Shown here piece after piece: positions 39,076 to 48,026 of a stretch of DNA of 64,000 nt. A model generated the notes under the pieces. That model was given only the letters and a program-made list of their open reading frames with translations. It was not told where the DNA came from and did not search any database. Location: assembly GCF_017312405.1 (NCBI RefSeq), contig NZ_BLTG01000019.1, forward strand, positions 62,001 to 126,000, in the 5' to 3' direction. Positions within the stretch are counted from its first letter, which is position 1. The number at the start of each line of letters is the position of its first letter. A program made the position numbers and the translations under genes. Source of the DNA: Mycobacterium sp. PO1. Its GTDB lineage: Bacteria; Actinomycetota; Actinomycetes; Mycobacteriales; Mycobacteriaceae.

Positions 39076-40953
39076 ATGGCATTGCCCGCACTGATTCCCG
39101 TCGAGGACTTCTTCAAGCCACCGACCCGCGCCGCGGCGACGCTGTCGCCCGACGGCACGAAGCTGGCGTTCCTCGCCCCCTGGCAGAACCGTCTCAACGT
39201 GTGGATCGAGGATCTGGACACCTCTGACGCCACCGCCGAGACCCGTTGTGTGACCGCCGATGCCAACCGCAGCATCTTCCACTACGAGTGGACCGACGAC
39301 CCCCGCTGGCTGATCTACCTGCAGGACACCAACGGCGACGAGAACTGGCATGTCTTCCGCGTCGACCTGGAAGACCCCGGGGCCGACGCCGTCGACCTCA
39401 CCCCGTTCCCCGGCGCGATGGCGCTACCTGTCCGCGAGGTCAAAGACGGCAAAACCGGCGTGATGGTGAACAACCGGCAACCGACATTGCTCGATCTGCA
39501 CGAACTCGACATCGTCACCGGTGAACTGACACTGATCGCCGAGAACCCGGGCCAGGTGAACAACTGGCTGAACAACGACAAGGGTGACGTTCTCGCCACG
39601 TCGCTGACGCCGGAAGGACATCTCGAACTGTCCCGCTGGGACGGCGAAAACCTCTCACACGTAGCAACGTTCGACGGCAGCGACTACCCGGTGGGAATCG
39701 ACCCGATGGTCATCACGCCCGACGGCACCGGCGTGTGGATGGGCTCCAACCGCGACACCGACCGCACCCGCCTCGTGCACGTCGACCTGACCACGGGTGA
39801 GGAAACCGAGGTCGACAGTCACCCGGAGTTCGATCTCGACCCACGGTCGACCGTCAGCCCGATGATGCCCGCACCTCTCATCCAGCACCGGCGTACCGGC
39901 GCGCTGCTGGCGGTGCGCTACCTCGGTGAGCGACAGGTGATTCGCCCGCTCGATCCGGATTTCGCCGAGGTGCTGGCCAGGCTCGAGACACTGTCGGTGG
40001 GAGACATCACCCGCCTCTCGTCGGATGAGGCCGGCCGACGCTGGGTGGTCGGCTTCAACGACGACCGTGATCCCGGCGCCACGTACCTCTACGACCACGG
40101 CAGCGGCCAGAGCAGGTTGTTGTACCGGCCGCTCCCCCACCTGGCACCGGAGTCCTTGGCGCCGATGCGCCCGGTCACCATCCCGTCGCGGGACGGTCTG
40201 GCGCTGCATTCCTATCTGACACTGCCGGTCGGCGTCGAGCCGGACAAGCTTCCGTTGGTGCTGGTGGTCCACGGTGGCCCCTGGTACCGCGACAGCTGGG
40301 GCTTCGACGCCGGAGTGCAGATGCTGGCCAACCGCGGTTATGCGGTGCTGCAGGTGAACTTCCGCGGGTCCACCGGCTACGGGAAGGCGTTCCTCAAAGC
40401 CGCGGTCGGCGAGTTCGCCGGCAAGATGCACGACGATCTGATCGACGGCGTCAACTGGGCCGTCGAGCAGGGCTACGCCGACCCGGACCGCGTCGCCATC
40501 TTCGGCGGATCCTACGGCGGCTACGCCACATTGGTGGGCGTCACCGTCACCCCCGACGTCTTCGCCGCCGCCGTCGACTACGTCGGTATCTCCGATCTGG
40601 CCAACTTCATGCGGACGTTGCCCCCGATCGCGCGACCCCATCTGGCCAACAACTGGCACGCCTATGTCGGGGATCCCGATGATCCCGATCAGCTGGCCGA
40701 CATGCGAAAGCGGTCACCGATCACCATGGTCGACCAGATCCACACCCCCCTGCTGGTGATCCAGGGCGCCAACGATGTTCGCGTCGTCCAGGCAGAGTCG
40801 GACAACCTCGTCAACGCGCTGCGCGACCGGGGCGTCGAAGTCGACTACCTGGTCCAGAGCACCGAGGGGCACGGCGCGGTCAACCCGGAGACCGTGATCG
40901 AGATGTATCAGAAGGTCTCGGAGTTCCTCGCCCGCCACCTGGGTGGCCGCTAA
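39076..40953 (+). CDS. S9 family prolyl oligopeptidase-type serine peptidase
   Basis: 625 residues from ATG 39076 (AAAGGA upstream). The N-terminal about 360 residues are a beta-propeller. The C-terminal alpha/beta hydrolase domain carries the nucleophile elbow GGSYGG (Ser479), Asp567 in GANDVRV and His599 in EGHGA, a complete catalytic triad. No signal peptide is visible, so it is cytosolic. It would cleave short peptides, perhaps acyl-aminoacyl or dipeptidyl substrates. It overlaps the next gene by one base. Confidence 0.9.
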   Translation: MALPALIPVEDFFKPPTRAAATLSPDGTKLAFLAPWQNRLNVWIEDLDTSDATAETRCVTADANRSIFHYEWTDDPRWLIYLQDTNGDENWHVFRVDLEDPGADAVDLTPFPGAMALPVREVKDGKTGVMVNNRQPTLLDLHELDIVTGELTLIAENPGQVNNWLNNDKGDVLATSLTPEGHLELSRWDGENLSHVATFDGSDYPVGIDPMVITPDGTGVWMGSNRDTDRTRLVHVDLTTGEETEVDSHPEFDLDPRSTVSPMMPAPLIQHRRTGALLAVRYLGERQVIRPLDPDFAEVLARLETLSVGDITRLSSDEAGRRWVVGFNDDRDPGATYLYDHGSGQSRLLYRPLPHLAPESLAPMRPVTIPSRDGLALHSYLTLPVGVEPDKLPLVLVVHGGPWYRDSWGFDAGVQMLANRGYAVLQVNFRGSTGYGKAFLKAAVGEFAGKMHDDLIDGVNWAVEQGYADPDRVAIFGGSYGGYATLVGVTVTPDVFAAAVDYVGISDLANFMRTLPPIARPHLANNWHAYVGDPDDPDQLADMRKRSPITMVDQIHTPLLVIQGANDVRVVQAESDNLVNALRDRGVEVDYLVQSTEGHGAVNPETVIEMYQKVSEFLARHLGGR

Positions 40954-41576
40954 TGACCGAAGCCCAGACGAAACCCAGTCTGCTCACCCAGATGGGCGGC
41001 GTGTCGGGGATGGTGTACGCGGGTCTGCCGAGCGTCGTCTTCGTGGTCGCCAACGCGGCGGCCGACCTGCGCGCGGCTGTCATGCTCGGGGTGGGCGCCG
41101 GCGCGGGCATCGCCGTACTGCGCCTGCTGCGACGAGAACCGCTGCAACCCGCGTTGTCGGGTCTGCTCGGCGTGGCGGTCGGCGCGTTCATCGCCTACCG
41201 GACCGGCGATGCGAAGGACTTCTTCGTCGTCGGCATCTGGGCGAGCCTGCTTCTGGCGCTGGTGTTCCTGGCGTCGATTCTGGTGCGCCGGCCGCTGGTC
41301 GGTGTCATCTGGAGTGCCCTCAGCGGCAGCGGGCAGGCGTGGCGCACAGATCGCACCGCCTTGGTCGGCTACGACATCGCCACGCTCGCGGTCACCGCGG
41401 TGTTCGCGGCCCGGTTCGTCGTCCAGAACTGGCTCTACAGTGTTGACGCGACCGGCTGGCTGGCCTTCGCCCGGATCGCCATGGGTTACCCGCTGATGGG
41501 GGTCGCTCTGGTGGTGGTCGTCTGGGCCGTCCGCAGATCCGGCCGACGCGGCGCGGCCCACCCCGCGGGCGCCTGA
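40953..41576 (+). CDS. DUF3159 family membrane protein
   Basis: 207 residues with about five to six hydrophobic segments. The pattern (GGVSGMVYAGLPSVVFVVAN, DAKDFFVVGIWAS, and later DATGWLAFARIAMG) fits the DUF3159 family common in mycobacteria and relatives; its function is unknown. It starts in the stop codon of the S9 peptidase gene (TAATG), so the two are translationally coupled. Confidence 0.82.
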   Translation: MTEAQTKPSLLTQMGGVSGMVYAGLPSVVFVVANAAADLRAAVMLGVGAGAGIAVLRLLRREPLQPALSGLLGVAVGAFIAYRTGDAKDFFVVGIWASLLLALVFLASILVRRPLVGVIWSALSGSGQAWRTDRTALVGYDIATLAVTAVFAARFVVQNWLYSVDATGWLAFARIAMGYPLMGVALVVVVWAVRRSGRRGAAHPAGA

Positions 41577-41581
41577 CCGAA

Positions 41582-42025
41582 TCAGCCGTAGGCCGCGTCG
41601 AGAAACCGCCGGCGCACCTCGGGGGGCGGGATCGGGCAGGTGTCGTACTGGCCCCCGACGTGATAGCGGGCCGCCGCGAAGGCGGCGTACATCCGGTCGC
41701 GCAGCGGTGCCGGGATCGCGCGTGCCGCCAGCGCGAGTTTCCAGAACCCGCCCAGATACTCCGCGACCCGCAGCAGCGCGTCCGAGCGGATGGCGACCCG
41801 TTCGTCGTCTCGCCCGACGTTCTCGACGTACACGACGGTGTCGATGCCCCGCAGTGCCGGGTGGCGGTCGATCACGTCGCGGGCGTAGTCGCTGTCGAGG
41901 GAGGCGAACCGCAGCGTGCCGCGGCGGTCGAAGCGAAGGATGGTGCGCACCGCCCCGTTGCAGACGCCGCACACGCCGTCGTAGAGCAACACGGGCCGGT
42001 TCGACGGGTCGAAATCCGTGTTCAT
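41582..42025 (-). CDS. DCC-family thiol-disulfide oxidoreductase (DUF393)
   Basis: 147 residues. The signature YDGVCGVCNGAV near the start is a CxxC thioredoxin-like motif typical of the DCC family. AAGGACG precedes the ATG at 42025. Members are linked to redox and lipid functions but have no firm role. It is downstream of NDH-2 on the same strand with 51 bases between. Confidence 0.85.
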   Translation of the reverse strand: MNTDFDPSNRPVLLYDGVCGVCNGAVRTILRFDRRGTLRFASLDSDYARDVIDRHPALRGIDTVVYVENVGRDDERVAIRSDALLRVAEYLGGFWKLALAARAIPAPLRDRMYAAFAAARYHVGGQYDTCPIPPPEVRRRFLDAAYG

Positions 42026-42076
42026 CGGCGTCCTTTCGCACAGCGTTCACCTCATGATGGCAGAAGGGCCGGCCCC

Positions 42077-43474
42077 TCAGCCGGTCCGTCTGCCCGCGGA
42101 CACCTCGTCGGGACCGGACCGGTTGCTCTGATGAACCGGTGACTCCCAGGTGTACGGCTCCTCCGGATGCCCGGAACCGCCGAGGATGAAGGTCCGGTCG
42201 CTGCGGTTGGCCCGCGCGATACTCGCCAGCCACGTCGCGACGGTGCTGAACCGGTTGCGGACACCGGTCAGGAACGCGATGTGGATCAAGCCCCAGCCCA
42301 GCCACCCGAGTGATCCGGTGAGCTTGACGGGTCCGGCCTGCAGCAGCGCGTGGCCGCGACTGATGTAGGCCGCCGAGCCCAGGTCTCGGTAGCGGTAGTT
42401 CTTACGGCGCCGCCCGGCGAGATCTCGCCGGATGCAGGCGGCGGCGTGGAGCCCGCCCTGCATGGCGTTCTCTGCCACCCCCGGCAGCCCGTCGCGGCCG
42501 GCGAGGTCGCCGATGACGAACACGTCGCGGTAACCCGGCACGGAGAGGTCGGCATCCACGGAGATCCGGCCCGACCGGTCGGTCTGAGCACCGAGCGCCT
42601 CGGCGGCGTGCCGCGCGAACGGCACCGCCTCGACACCGGCCGTCCACAGCACGGTGCGCACGGCATGGTCGGTACTCGGGCTGCCGTCCTTGGGGGTCAC
42701 GGTGATCCCGTCGCGGCGCACGTCGGTGACGTGCACTCCGAAGTGCATATCGACGCCGAGGTCTTCGAGCACTCGCTGCGCGCTGTCGGTGAGCGCCGGG
42801 GCGAAGCTCTTCAAGACCCGGTCGCCGCCGTCGAACAAGAGCACTCGGGCGTCCTGCGGCGAGATGCTGTGGAATTCGTTGGCCAACGCCCGTGTCGCCA
42901 ATTCGCGGATCTGCCCGGCCAACTCCACACCGGTCGGTCCGCCACCGGCGACGGCGAAGGTCAGCCACTCGTCTCGCTCCGGCCCCGGCGGCAGCGTCTC
43001 GGCGATCTCGAAAGCGGCGAACACCCGCCGCCGGATGCTCAGCGCATCGTCGAGGGTCTTCATGCCCGGCGCCCACGTCGCGAACTCCTCGTTCCCGAAG
43101 TACGACTGGCGCATGCCCGCCGCGATCACCAGGTAGTCGTAGTCGACGTCGAAGAACGTTTCGTCGGGACGACGGGCGGTGACGCGGCGCGCGTCGGGAT
43201 CGAGACGAATCGCCTCGCCGAGCAGCGTCGTCACATTGTGGTGATCTGCCAACTCCTCGCGCAGCGACCGGCTGATCTGCCCGATGCTGAGCGTGCCCGC
43301 CGCACACTGGTACAGCAGTGGCTGAAACACATGGCATGCCGCCCGGTCGAGCAGGGTGACGTCCACCCCGACCTTGCCGAGCCGGCGGGCGCAGAACAGG
43401 CCGCCGAATCCACCGCCGATGATGAGGACCTTGGGCCGGCGCTCGCGCGAGCCGGTCGAGACATCGTGAGCCAT
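42077..43474 (-). CDS. Type II NADH:quinone oxidoreductase (NDH-2-like)
   Basis: 465 residues with two Rossmann motifs: FAD at VLIIGGGFGGLFCARRLG and NADH at VAGGGPTGVELAGQI. The chain has the C-terminal SLGWLGWGLIHIAFLTG region that forms the membrane-associated part in NDH-2. NDH-2 feeds electrons from NADH to menaquinone without pumping protons and is a major mycobacterial dehydrogenase. Its upstream region is shared with a DASS transporter gene and contains a CRP-like site. Whether this is the primary Ndh of the cell or a paralogue is not decidable here. Confidence 0.87.
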   Translation of the reverse strand: MAHDVSTGSRERRPKVLIIGGGFGGLFCARRLGKVGVDVTLLDRAACHVFQPLLYQCAAGTLSIGQISRSLREELADHHNVTTLLGEAIRLDPDARRVTARRPDETFFDVDYDYLVIAAGMRQSYFGNEEFATWAPGMKTLDDALSIRRRVFAAFEIAETLPPGPERDEWLTFAVAGGGPTGVELAGQIRELATRALANEFHSISPQDARVLLFDGGDRVLKSFAPALTDSAQRVLEDLGVDMHFGVHVTDVRRDGITVTPKDGSPSTDHAVRTVLWTAGVEAVPFARHAAEALGAQTDRSGRISVDADLSVPGYRDVFVIGDLAGRDGLPGVAENAMQGGLHAAACIRRDLAGRRRKNYRYRDLGSAAYISRGHALLQAGPVKLTGSLGWLGWGLIHIAFLTGVRNRFSTVATWLASIARANRSDRTFILGGSGHPEEPYTWESPVHQSNRSGPDEVSAGRRTG

Positions 43475-43551
43475 GACTGATCCGTACCCGCTCGGCAGCG
43501 CTTACCCACCCCGGGCTTCCCAGCAGTAGCCAGTGGGTACACCCCCGGGAA

Positions 43552-43565
43552 GTGATGTGCATCAC
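43552..43565. promoter_or_regulatory. CRP-like palindrome upstream of the DASS transporter
   Basis: GTGATGTGCATCAC has 6-bp arms GTGATG/CATCAC, that is GTGA-N6-TCAC, the core of the cAMP-receptor-protein consensus TGTGA-N6-TCACA. It sits 35 bases before the GTG at 43601 and 77 bases upstream of the NDH-2 start. The outer T and A of the consensus are missing. Confidence 0.45.
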
Positions 43566-43600
43566 GACGAAGAAGCCACGTTCGAGGAGGGGAGCGACCG

Positions 43601-45250
43601 GTGACGACGGACCACGATGCTCGGGAGGATCTGGAACGCCAACAGCGCGACCCTCATGGCGACGAGGAGGTCGACGAACTCTCGGCCGGGGAACGGGCAC
43701 CGGCGGAGCGGCCGTCGACGTTCCGCCGCCGCTGGCTCGGCTTCGGCGGCGGGCTTCTGCTGGCGGTGCTGGTGTATCTGGTGCTGCCCACCGACCTGTC
43801 ACACGCGGCCAAGGTCACCGCGGCGATCGCCGTGCTCATGGGCGTGTGGTGGATGACCGAGGCCATCCCGATCCCGGCCACCGCGCTGCTGCCGCTGGTG
43901 GTCTTTCCGATTCTCGTCGAGGACGTCAGCGTCGACGACGTCGGCGCCAGCTACGGCGCCGACATCATCTTCCTGTTCATGGGCGGCTTCCTGATCGCGC
44001 TGGCAATGCAGCGGTGGAACCTGCACCGGCGCATCGCACTGCTGACGGTGCGGGCGATGGGCACCAGCGCCACGCGCGTCATCGGCGGGTTCATGCTCGC
44101 CACCGCGTTCCTGAGCATGTGGGTCTCGAACACCGCGACCGCCGTGATGATGGTGCCGATCGGTGTCTCGGTGCTGATGCTCGCCGGCACGGTGTCGGTC
44201 CCCAAGAACGAGGACGAGTCCTCGGACGGCGACGCCGAACCGACCGCAGGTGAAGCCGGCACCGAGGCCGAGACGCAGGCCGACGAGGAGGTCAAGGAGC
44301 AGGTCAAGCAGTCCAACTTCGGCACCGCGCTGATGCTCGGCATCGCCTACGCGGCATCGGTCGGGTCGCTGGCGACGATCATCGGGACCCCGCCGAACAC
44401 GCTGCTCGTGGGTTACCTGCAGGACGAGCAGGGCATCGACATCAGCTTCGGCCGATGGATGCTGCTCGGGCTCCCGCTGGCGAGCGTTCTGCTCGTCATC
44501 ACCTGGGTGCTGTTGGCCAAGCTGATCTTCAAACCGGAGATCGACGAGCTGCCGGGCGGCCGCAAGCTGTTCAACACCGAGTTGGCCAAGCTCGGCAAAC
44601 CCTCCGGCGGGGAGCGCCGCGTCGCGGTGATCTTCGCCCTCGCCGCGATCAGCTGGATCTCCTTCCCGCTGATCTGGGAAGAGCCGCCCATCTCCGACGC
44701 CGGCATCGCGATCACCGCCGGAGTGCTGCTGTTCATCCTGCCGGCCGGCGCGAAACTCGGTGTGCGGCTGCTGGACTGGTCCACCGCGGTCCAACTGCCG
44801 TGGGGGGTGCTGTTGCTGTTCGGGGGCGGTCTGGCGCTGTCCTCACAGTTCAGCTCCTCCGGGCTGACCGAATGGATCGGCACCCAGGCGCAGAGCCTGC
44901 AGGGTCTGGCCATCCTCCTGCTGGTCGCGGTGATCACGACCGCGGTGATCTTCCTGACCGAGCTGACCAGCAACACCGCCACCGCGGCGACGTTCCTGCC
45001 GGTCATCGGCGGTGTCGCGGTCGGCATCGGGGCCGACCCGCTGCTGCTGACGATTCCCGTCGCGCTGGCAGCCACCTCGGCATTCATGCTGCCGGTGGCG
45101 ACCCCGCCCAACGCGATCGTGTTCGGCACCGGCTACGTCAACATCGGCAGCATGGTCAAGGGCGGTATCTGGCTGAATCTCATCGCGATCCTGCTCATCA
45201 GCGTGGCCACCACCACGCTGGCGGTCTGGGTGTTCGGGATCTCGACCTGA
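43601..45250 (+). CDS. DASS/SLC13-family anion transporter (dicarboxylate or sulfate)
   Basis: 549 residues from GTG 43601, preceded by GAGGAGGGG. About 12 membrane segments with two SNT signatures: WVSNTATAVMM and TELTSNTATAATF, plus IIGTPPNTLLVGY and PVATPPNAIVFG. This is the divalent anion:Na+ symporter family that imports dicarboxylates, sulfate or citrate. A long charged loop (about residues 200-235, rich in Glu and Asp) between helices is unusual. The N-terminal 40 residues are acidic and cytoplasmic. Confidence 0.9.
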   Translation: MTTDHDAREDLERQQRDPHGDEEVDELSAGERAPAERPSTFRRRWLGFGGGLLLAVLVYLVLPTDLSHAAKVTAAIAVLMGVWWMTEAIPIPATALLPLVVFPILVEDVSVDDVGASYGADIIFLFMGGFLIALAMQRWNLHRRIALLTVRAMGTSATRVIGGFMLATAFLSMWVSNTATAVMMVPIGVSVLMLAGTVSVPKNEDESSDGDAEPTAGEAGTEAETQADEEVKEQVKQSNFGTALMLGIAYAASVGSLATIIGTPPNTLLVGYLQDEQGIDISFGRWMLLGLPLASVLLVITWVLLAKLIFKPEIDELPGGRKLFNTELAKLGKPSGGERRVAVIFALAAISWISFPLIWEEPPISDAGIAITAGVLLFILPAGAKLGVRLLDWSTAVQLPWGVLLLFGGGLALSSQFSSSGLTEWIGTQAQSLQGLAILLLVAVITTAVIFLTELTSNTATAATFLPVIGGVAVGIGADPLLLTIPVALAATSAFMLPVATPPNAIVFGTGYVNIGSMVKGGIWLNLIAILLISVATTTLAVWVFGIST

Positions 45251-45264
45251 TCGAGTCTGCGCGG

Positions 45265-46725
45265 TCAGTCGTTGCCCCGCGGCGGGGGCTGCACGGCCAC
45301 CCCGCTGGACACGTGCTCGGGCCCGGCGTCCGGGTGCTCGGCGGGGACGCGGCCCCGGAACTTCGCGGCCTCACTGTCGCCCTGCGACGATCGGGCACTG
45401 TCGCCCTGCGACGATCGGGCACTGTCGCGCTGCGACGATCGGGCACTGTCGCCCTGCGACGTGCGCTCGGGTCCGCGGTAGGGGCCCGGCTTCGGGCGGG
45501 GCGCACCGCCGGGGAACGCGAGCCGCACGATGGTGCGCTGCACGGAGAACCACTGTTTGCCGAAGGGGCCGGAGTTGTACGGCAGGTCGTAGCGCTGGCA
45601 GATGTCTTTGATCTTCGGGGCGATCTCCGCATAGCGACTGCTGGGCATGTCGGGGTAGAGATGATGCTCCACCTGGTAGCCCAGGTTGCCGCTGACGATG
45701 TGGAACAGCGGGCTGCCTTCGATGTTGGCGGCGCCGATCAGCTGGCGGACATACCAGCCGCCGCGGGTTTCGTCGGCGACTTCTTCCTCGCTGAACGTGT
45801 AGGTCTGGTCGGGGAAGTGCCCGCAGAAGATGATGGCGTGTGACCAGACGTTGCGGACGACGTTCGCCAGTGCATCGGCCACCAGCGTCCGCAGGAACGT
45901 GCTCTCCACGCCGGGCAGCACGCGGTCGAGAAACATTGCGGCAGAACTGGTTCTCCTGCTGCGCGAGATCCGGCGCAGGCGCCGGCCGACCCGGGACCGG
46001 GCGGGCTGCCTGATCCTGCCGCGCAGGGCCAGCTGGGCGAGGGCGAACGCGCCGGCGCTGATGAGCGGCCAGCCGACGTAGTCCTTGATGATCTGCTGGC
46101 GAGCCTTGCCCGCGATGGACGTGAAGTCGTCTTTGAGGTCCGCCATCGTCTTGTTGCCGCGGAACAGCGCCTCGACGTCGGTGTCGTGCACGGCGACGCC
46201 CCACTCGAACAGCATCATGAGCAGAAAGTTGTAGAACGGTTGGCCGAGGTTCCCGGGCCGCCACTGCTGGTTCGGGTCGATCCGCATGATCTCGTAGCCG
46301 AGATCCTTGTCCTTGCCGCGGATGTTGGTGAACGTGTGATGGATGTAGTTGTGGGAGTGCTTCCACGCTTTGGCGCTCGACGCGGTGTCCCAGTCCCACA
46401 CCGAGGAGTGGATGTCAGGGTCGTTCATCCAGTCCCACTGTCCGTGCAGGATGTTGTGGCCGAGCTCCATGTTCTCCAGGATCTTGGCCATGCTCAGGCA
46501 GGCGGTCCCGAGCAGCCATGCCGCAGGCGAGCGCGAGCCGAGCAGCAGGACGCGGCCGGCGACGACGATCTGGCGCTGCACCGAGATCATCGTCTTGATG
46601 TAGTGGCGGTCGCGATCGCCGAGTTCGGCGAACACTTCGTCGTGGATGGCGTCGAGTTCCTTGGCGAGTTTCTCCAGCTCCTGTTCGCTCAAGCGGGCCA
46701 ATGGGCTTTCGGTGGCGGCGGTCAT
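45265..46725 (-). CDS. desA3: DesA3-like acyl-CoA/fatty acid delta-9 desaturase
   Basis: 486 residues. Three His boxes of membrane desaturases are visible: HNILH, HSHNYIHH, and QVEHHLYP. Together with the adjacent oxygenase-type reductase gene this matches the M. tuberculosis DesA3-Rv3230c pair, which converts stearoyl-CoA to oleoyl-CoA at the membrane. The body ends near residue 410 and is followed by an extra tail of 8-residue SSQGDSAR-type repeats (about 422-452). An Arg-rich insert (RQPARSRVGRRLRRISR) follows a membrane region. It starts 14 bases after the reductase gene ends. Confidence 0.85.
   Translation of the reverse strand: MTAATESPLARLSEQELEKLAKELDAIHDEVFAELGDRDRHYIKTMISVQRQIVVAGRVLLLGSRSPAAWLLGTACLSMAKILENMELGHNILHGQWDWMNDPDIHSSVWDWDTASSAKAWKHSHNYIHHTFTNIRGKDKDLGYEIMRIDPNQQWRPGNLGQPFYNFLLMMLFEWGVAVHDTDVEALFRGNKTMADLKDDFTSIAGKARQQIIKDYVGWPLISAGAFALAQLALRGRIRQPARSRVGRRLRRISRSRRTSSAAMFLDRVLPGVESTFLRTLVADALANVVRNVWSHAIIFCGHFPDQTYTFSEEEVADETRGGWYVRQLIGAANIEGSPLFHIVSGNLGYQVEHHLYPDMPSSRYAEIAPKIKDICQRYDLPYNSGPFGKQWFSVQRTIVRLAFPGGAPRPKPGPYRGPERTSQGDSARSSQRDSARSSQGDSARSSQGDSEAAKFRGRVPAEHPDAGPEHVSSGVAVQPPPRGND
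45372..45461 (-). repeat. 24-bp tandem repeats encoding the desaturase tail
   Basis: Three 24-base units (45372-45395, 45396-45419, 45420-45443) and a partial fourth encode SSQGDSAR-like octapeptides in the C-terminal tail of the desaturase. Unit 3 has one change giving SSQRDSAR. The frame is kept, so length polymorphism would not break the gene. Confidence 0.85.
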
Positions 46726-46739
46726 GACGCTCCCTTCCT

Positions 46740-47837
46740 TCAGAGTTCGAGTTCCACGTCGCCCTCGGCGGCGTGGATGCAGATCCGGACGTCGGCGCCG
46801 GTCGGTTCGGTGACCTCCCCCGAGCGCAGGTCACGGATGCGGCCGGATTTCAACGTGCCCGTACAGGTGTGACAGATTCCGATGCGGCAGCCGAAGGCCA
46901 ACTCCAGGCCGGCCTGCTCGCCGGCCTCCAGAATCGGGGTGTCGCCGGGGCATTCGGCGGTTTCATCGCTGTCGAGGAACGTGACCGTGCCACCTTCCCC
47001 GGCCGCGGCGCTGCCGCTGATCTTGGGCTGGAAACGCTCGAAGTGCAGCCGGTCGGGATCACCGTCGGTCTCCCACCGCTCGATCAGCGCATCGAGGAGC
47101 TCGGCGGGCCCCGAGCAGAACCCCTCGCGCTCCCGCCAGTCGGGACACACGTCGTCGAGCTCTTCGGCCTTGAACCGGCCCCGCTCGGAGGTGATTCGCA
47201 CGTCCAGACGCACGCCGTCATGCCGGCGGTCGAGGTCCTCCAGCACGGACAGGAACATCACCTGCTCACGGGTGCGGTCGGAATGCAACACCACGACGTC
47301 ACGTAGTTCGTCGCGGTGATCGAGGCTGCGCAGCATGCTCATGATCGGTGTGATGCCGCTGCCCGCGCTGATGAACAGCATCTTGGCCGGTAGCGGGTCA
47401 GGCAGCGTGAACTGGCCCTCGACCTCGCCGAGGCGCACCAGTTCGCCGGGCCGGATCCTGTCCACGAGGTACGGCGAGACGACGCCGCTGTCGACCTTCT
47501 TCGGAGTGACGCTGACCAGCCCGTCCTCGGGTTGCGGATCGGAGGTCAGCGAGTAGGCGCGCCAGTGGTAGCGGCCGTCGATGACCAGGCCGAGCCGCAC
47601 GTACTGCCCGGGTTCGTGCCCGGGCCATTCGAAGCTCGGCCGGATCAGCACGCTGGCGGCCTCGGTGCCCTGGGGCTCGATCCGCTCGACCTTGCCGCGC
47701 AACTCCTTGGTGGTCCACAGCGGGTTGAGCATCTCCAGATAGTCATCCGGGCATAACGGCTTGAAAAGGTGCGAGATTGCCCGCAGAAGCAGCCGACGTC
47801 CTCGTGGGACCTGCGGCTGCGCACCCCGCTCTGCCAT
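46740..47837 (-). CDS. Ferredoxin reductase of the desaturase system (Rv3230c-like oxidoreductase)
   Basis: 365 residues from ATG 47837, with GGGAGGT 7 bases upstream; an earlier in-frame ATG at 47876 is rejected. The N-terminal FAD-binding barrel has RAYSLTS, the NAD(P)H-binding part has ISAGSGITPIMSML, and the C-terminus is a plant-type ferredoxin domain with Cys in FGCRIGICHTC and RICIH, binding [2Fe-2S]. It moves electrons from NADPH to the desaturase encoded 14 bases downstream. A palindrome lies upstream at 47880. Confidence 0.88.
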   Translation of the reverse strand: MAERGAQPQVPRGRRLLLRAISHLFKPLCPDDYLEMLNPLWTTKELRGKVERIEPQGTEAASVLIRPSFEWPGHEPGQYVRLGLVIDGRYHWRAYSLTSDPQPEDGLVSVTPKKVDSGVVSPYLVDRIRPGELVRLGEVEGQFTLPDPLPAKMLFISAGSGITPIMSMLRSLDHRDELRDVVVLHSDRTREQVMFLSVLEDLDRRHDGVRLDVRITSERGRFKAEELDDVCPDWREREGFCSGPAELLDALIERWETDGDPDRLHFERFQPKISGSAAAGEGGTVTFLDSDETAECPGDTPILEAGEQAGLELAFGCRIGICHTCTGTLKSGRIRDLRSGEVTEPTGADVRICIHAAEGDVELEL

Positions 47838-47879
47838 GAAGCGACCTCCCTCCCCGGTGGTTGTGAGCTGCACCACTCC

Positions 47880-47893
47880 TTACTCGCGAGTAA
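47880..47893. promoter_or_regulatory. Perfect palindrome upstream of the reductase-desaturase operon
   Basis: TTACTCGCGAGTAA is a perfect 14-bp palindrome located 43 bases before the reductase start at 47837, in the 189-base gap to the divergent hemerythrin gene. Candidate binding site for a TetR-type lipid regulator (such as a FadR/DesT-like factor); the regulator is not encoded next to it. Confidence 0.6.
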
Positions 47894-48026
47894 CCATGCC
47901 CACCTGACCTGAAACGTGGGCAGCGCCGCATCGGGTTCAGCGGGCCCCAAGTCGGCGACAAGTCGACACCAACAGCACCGGTCCACAGTGATCGTCACCA
48001 GCAGTCCACCCCCGATCGGAGCCACC

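Noticed and set aside
45372..45461. Short direct repeats suggestive of a CRISPR
   Set aside because: 24-bp units with no spacers that encode an in-frame octapeptide repeat at the end of the desaturase.
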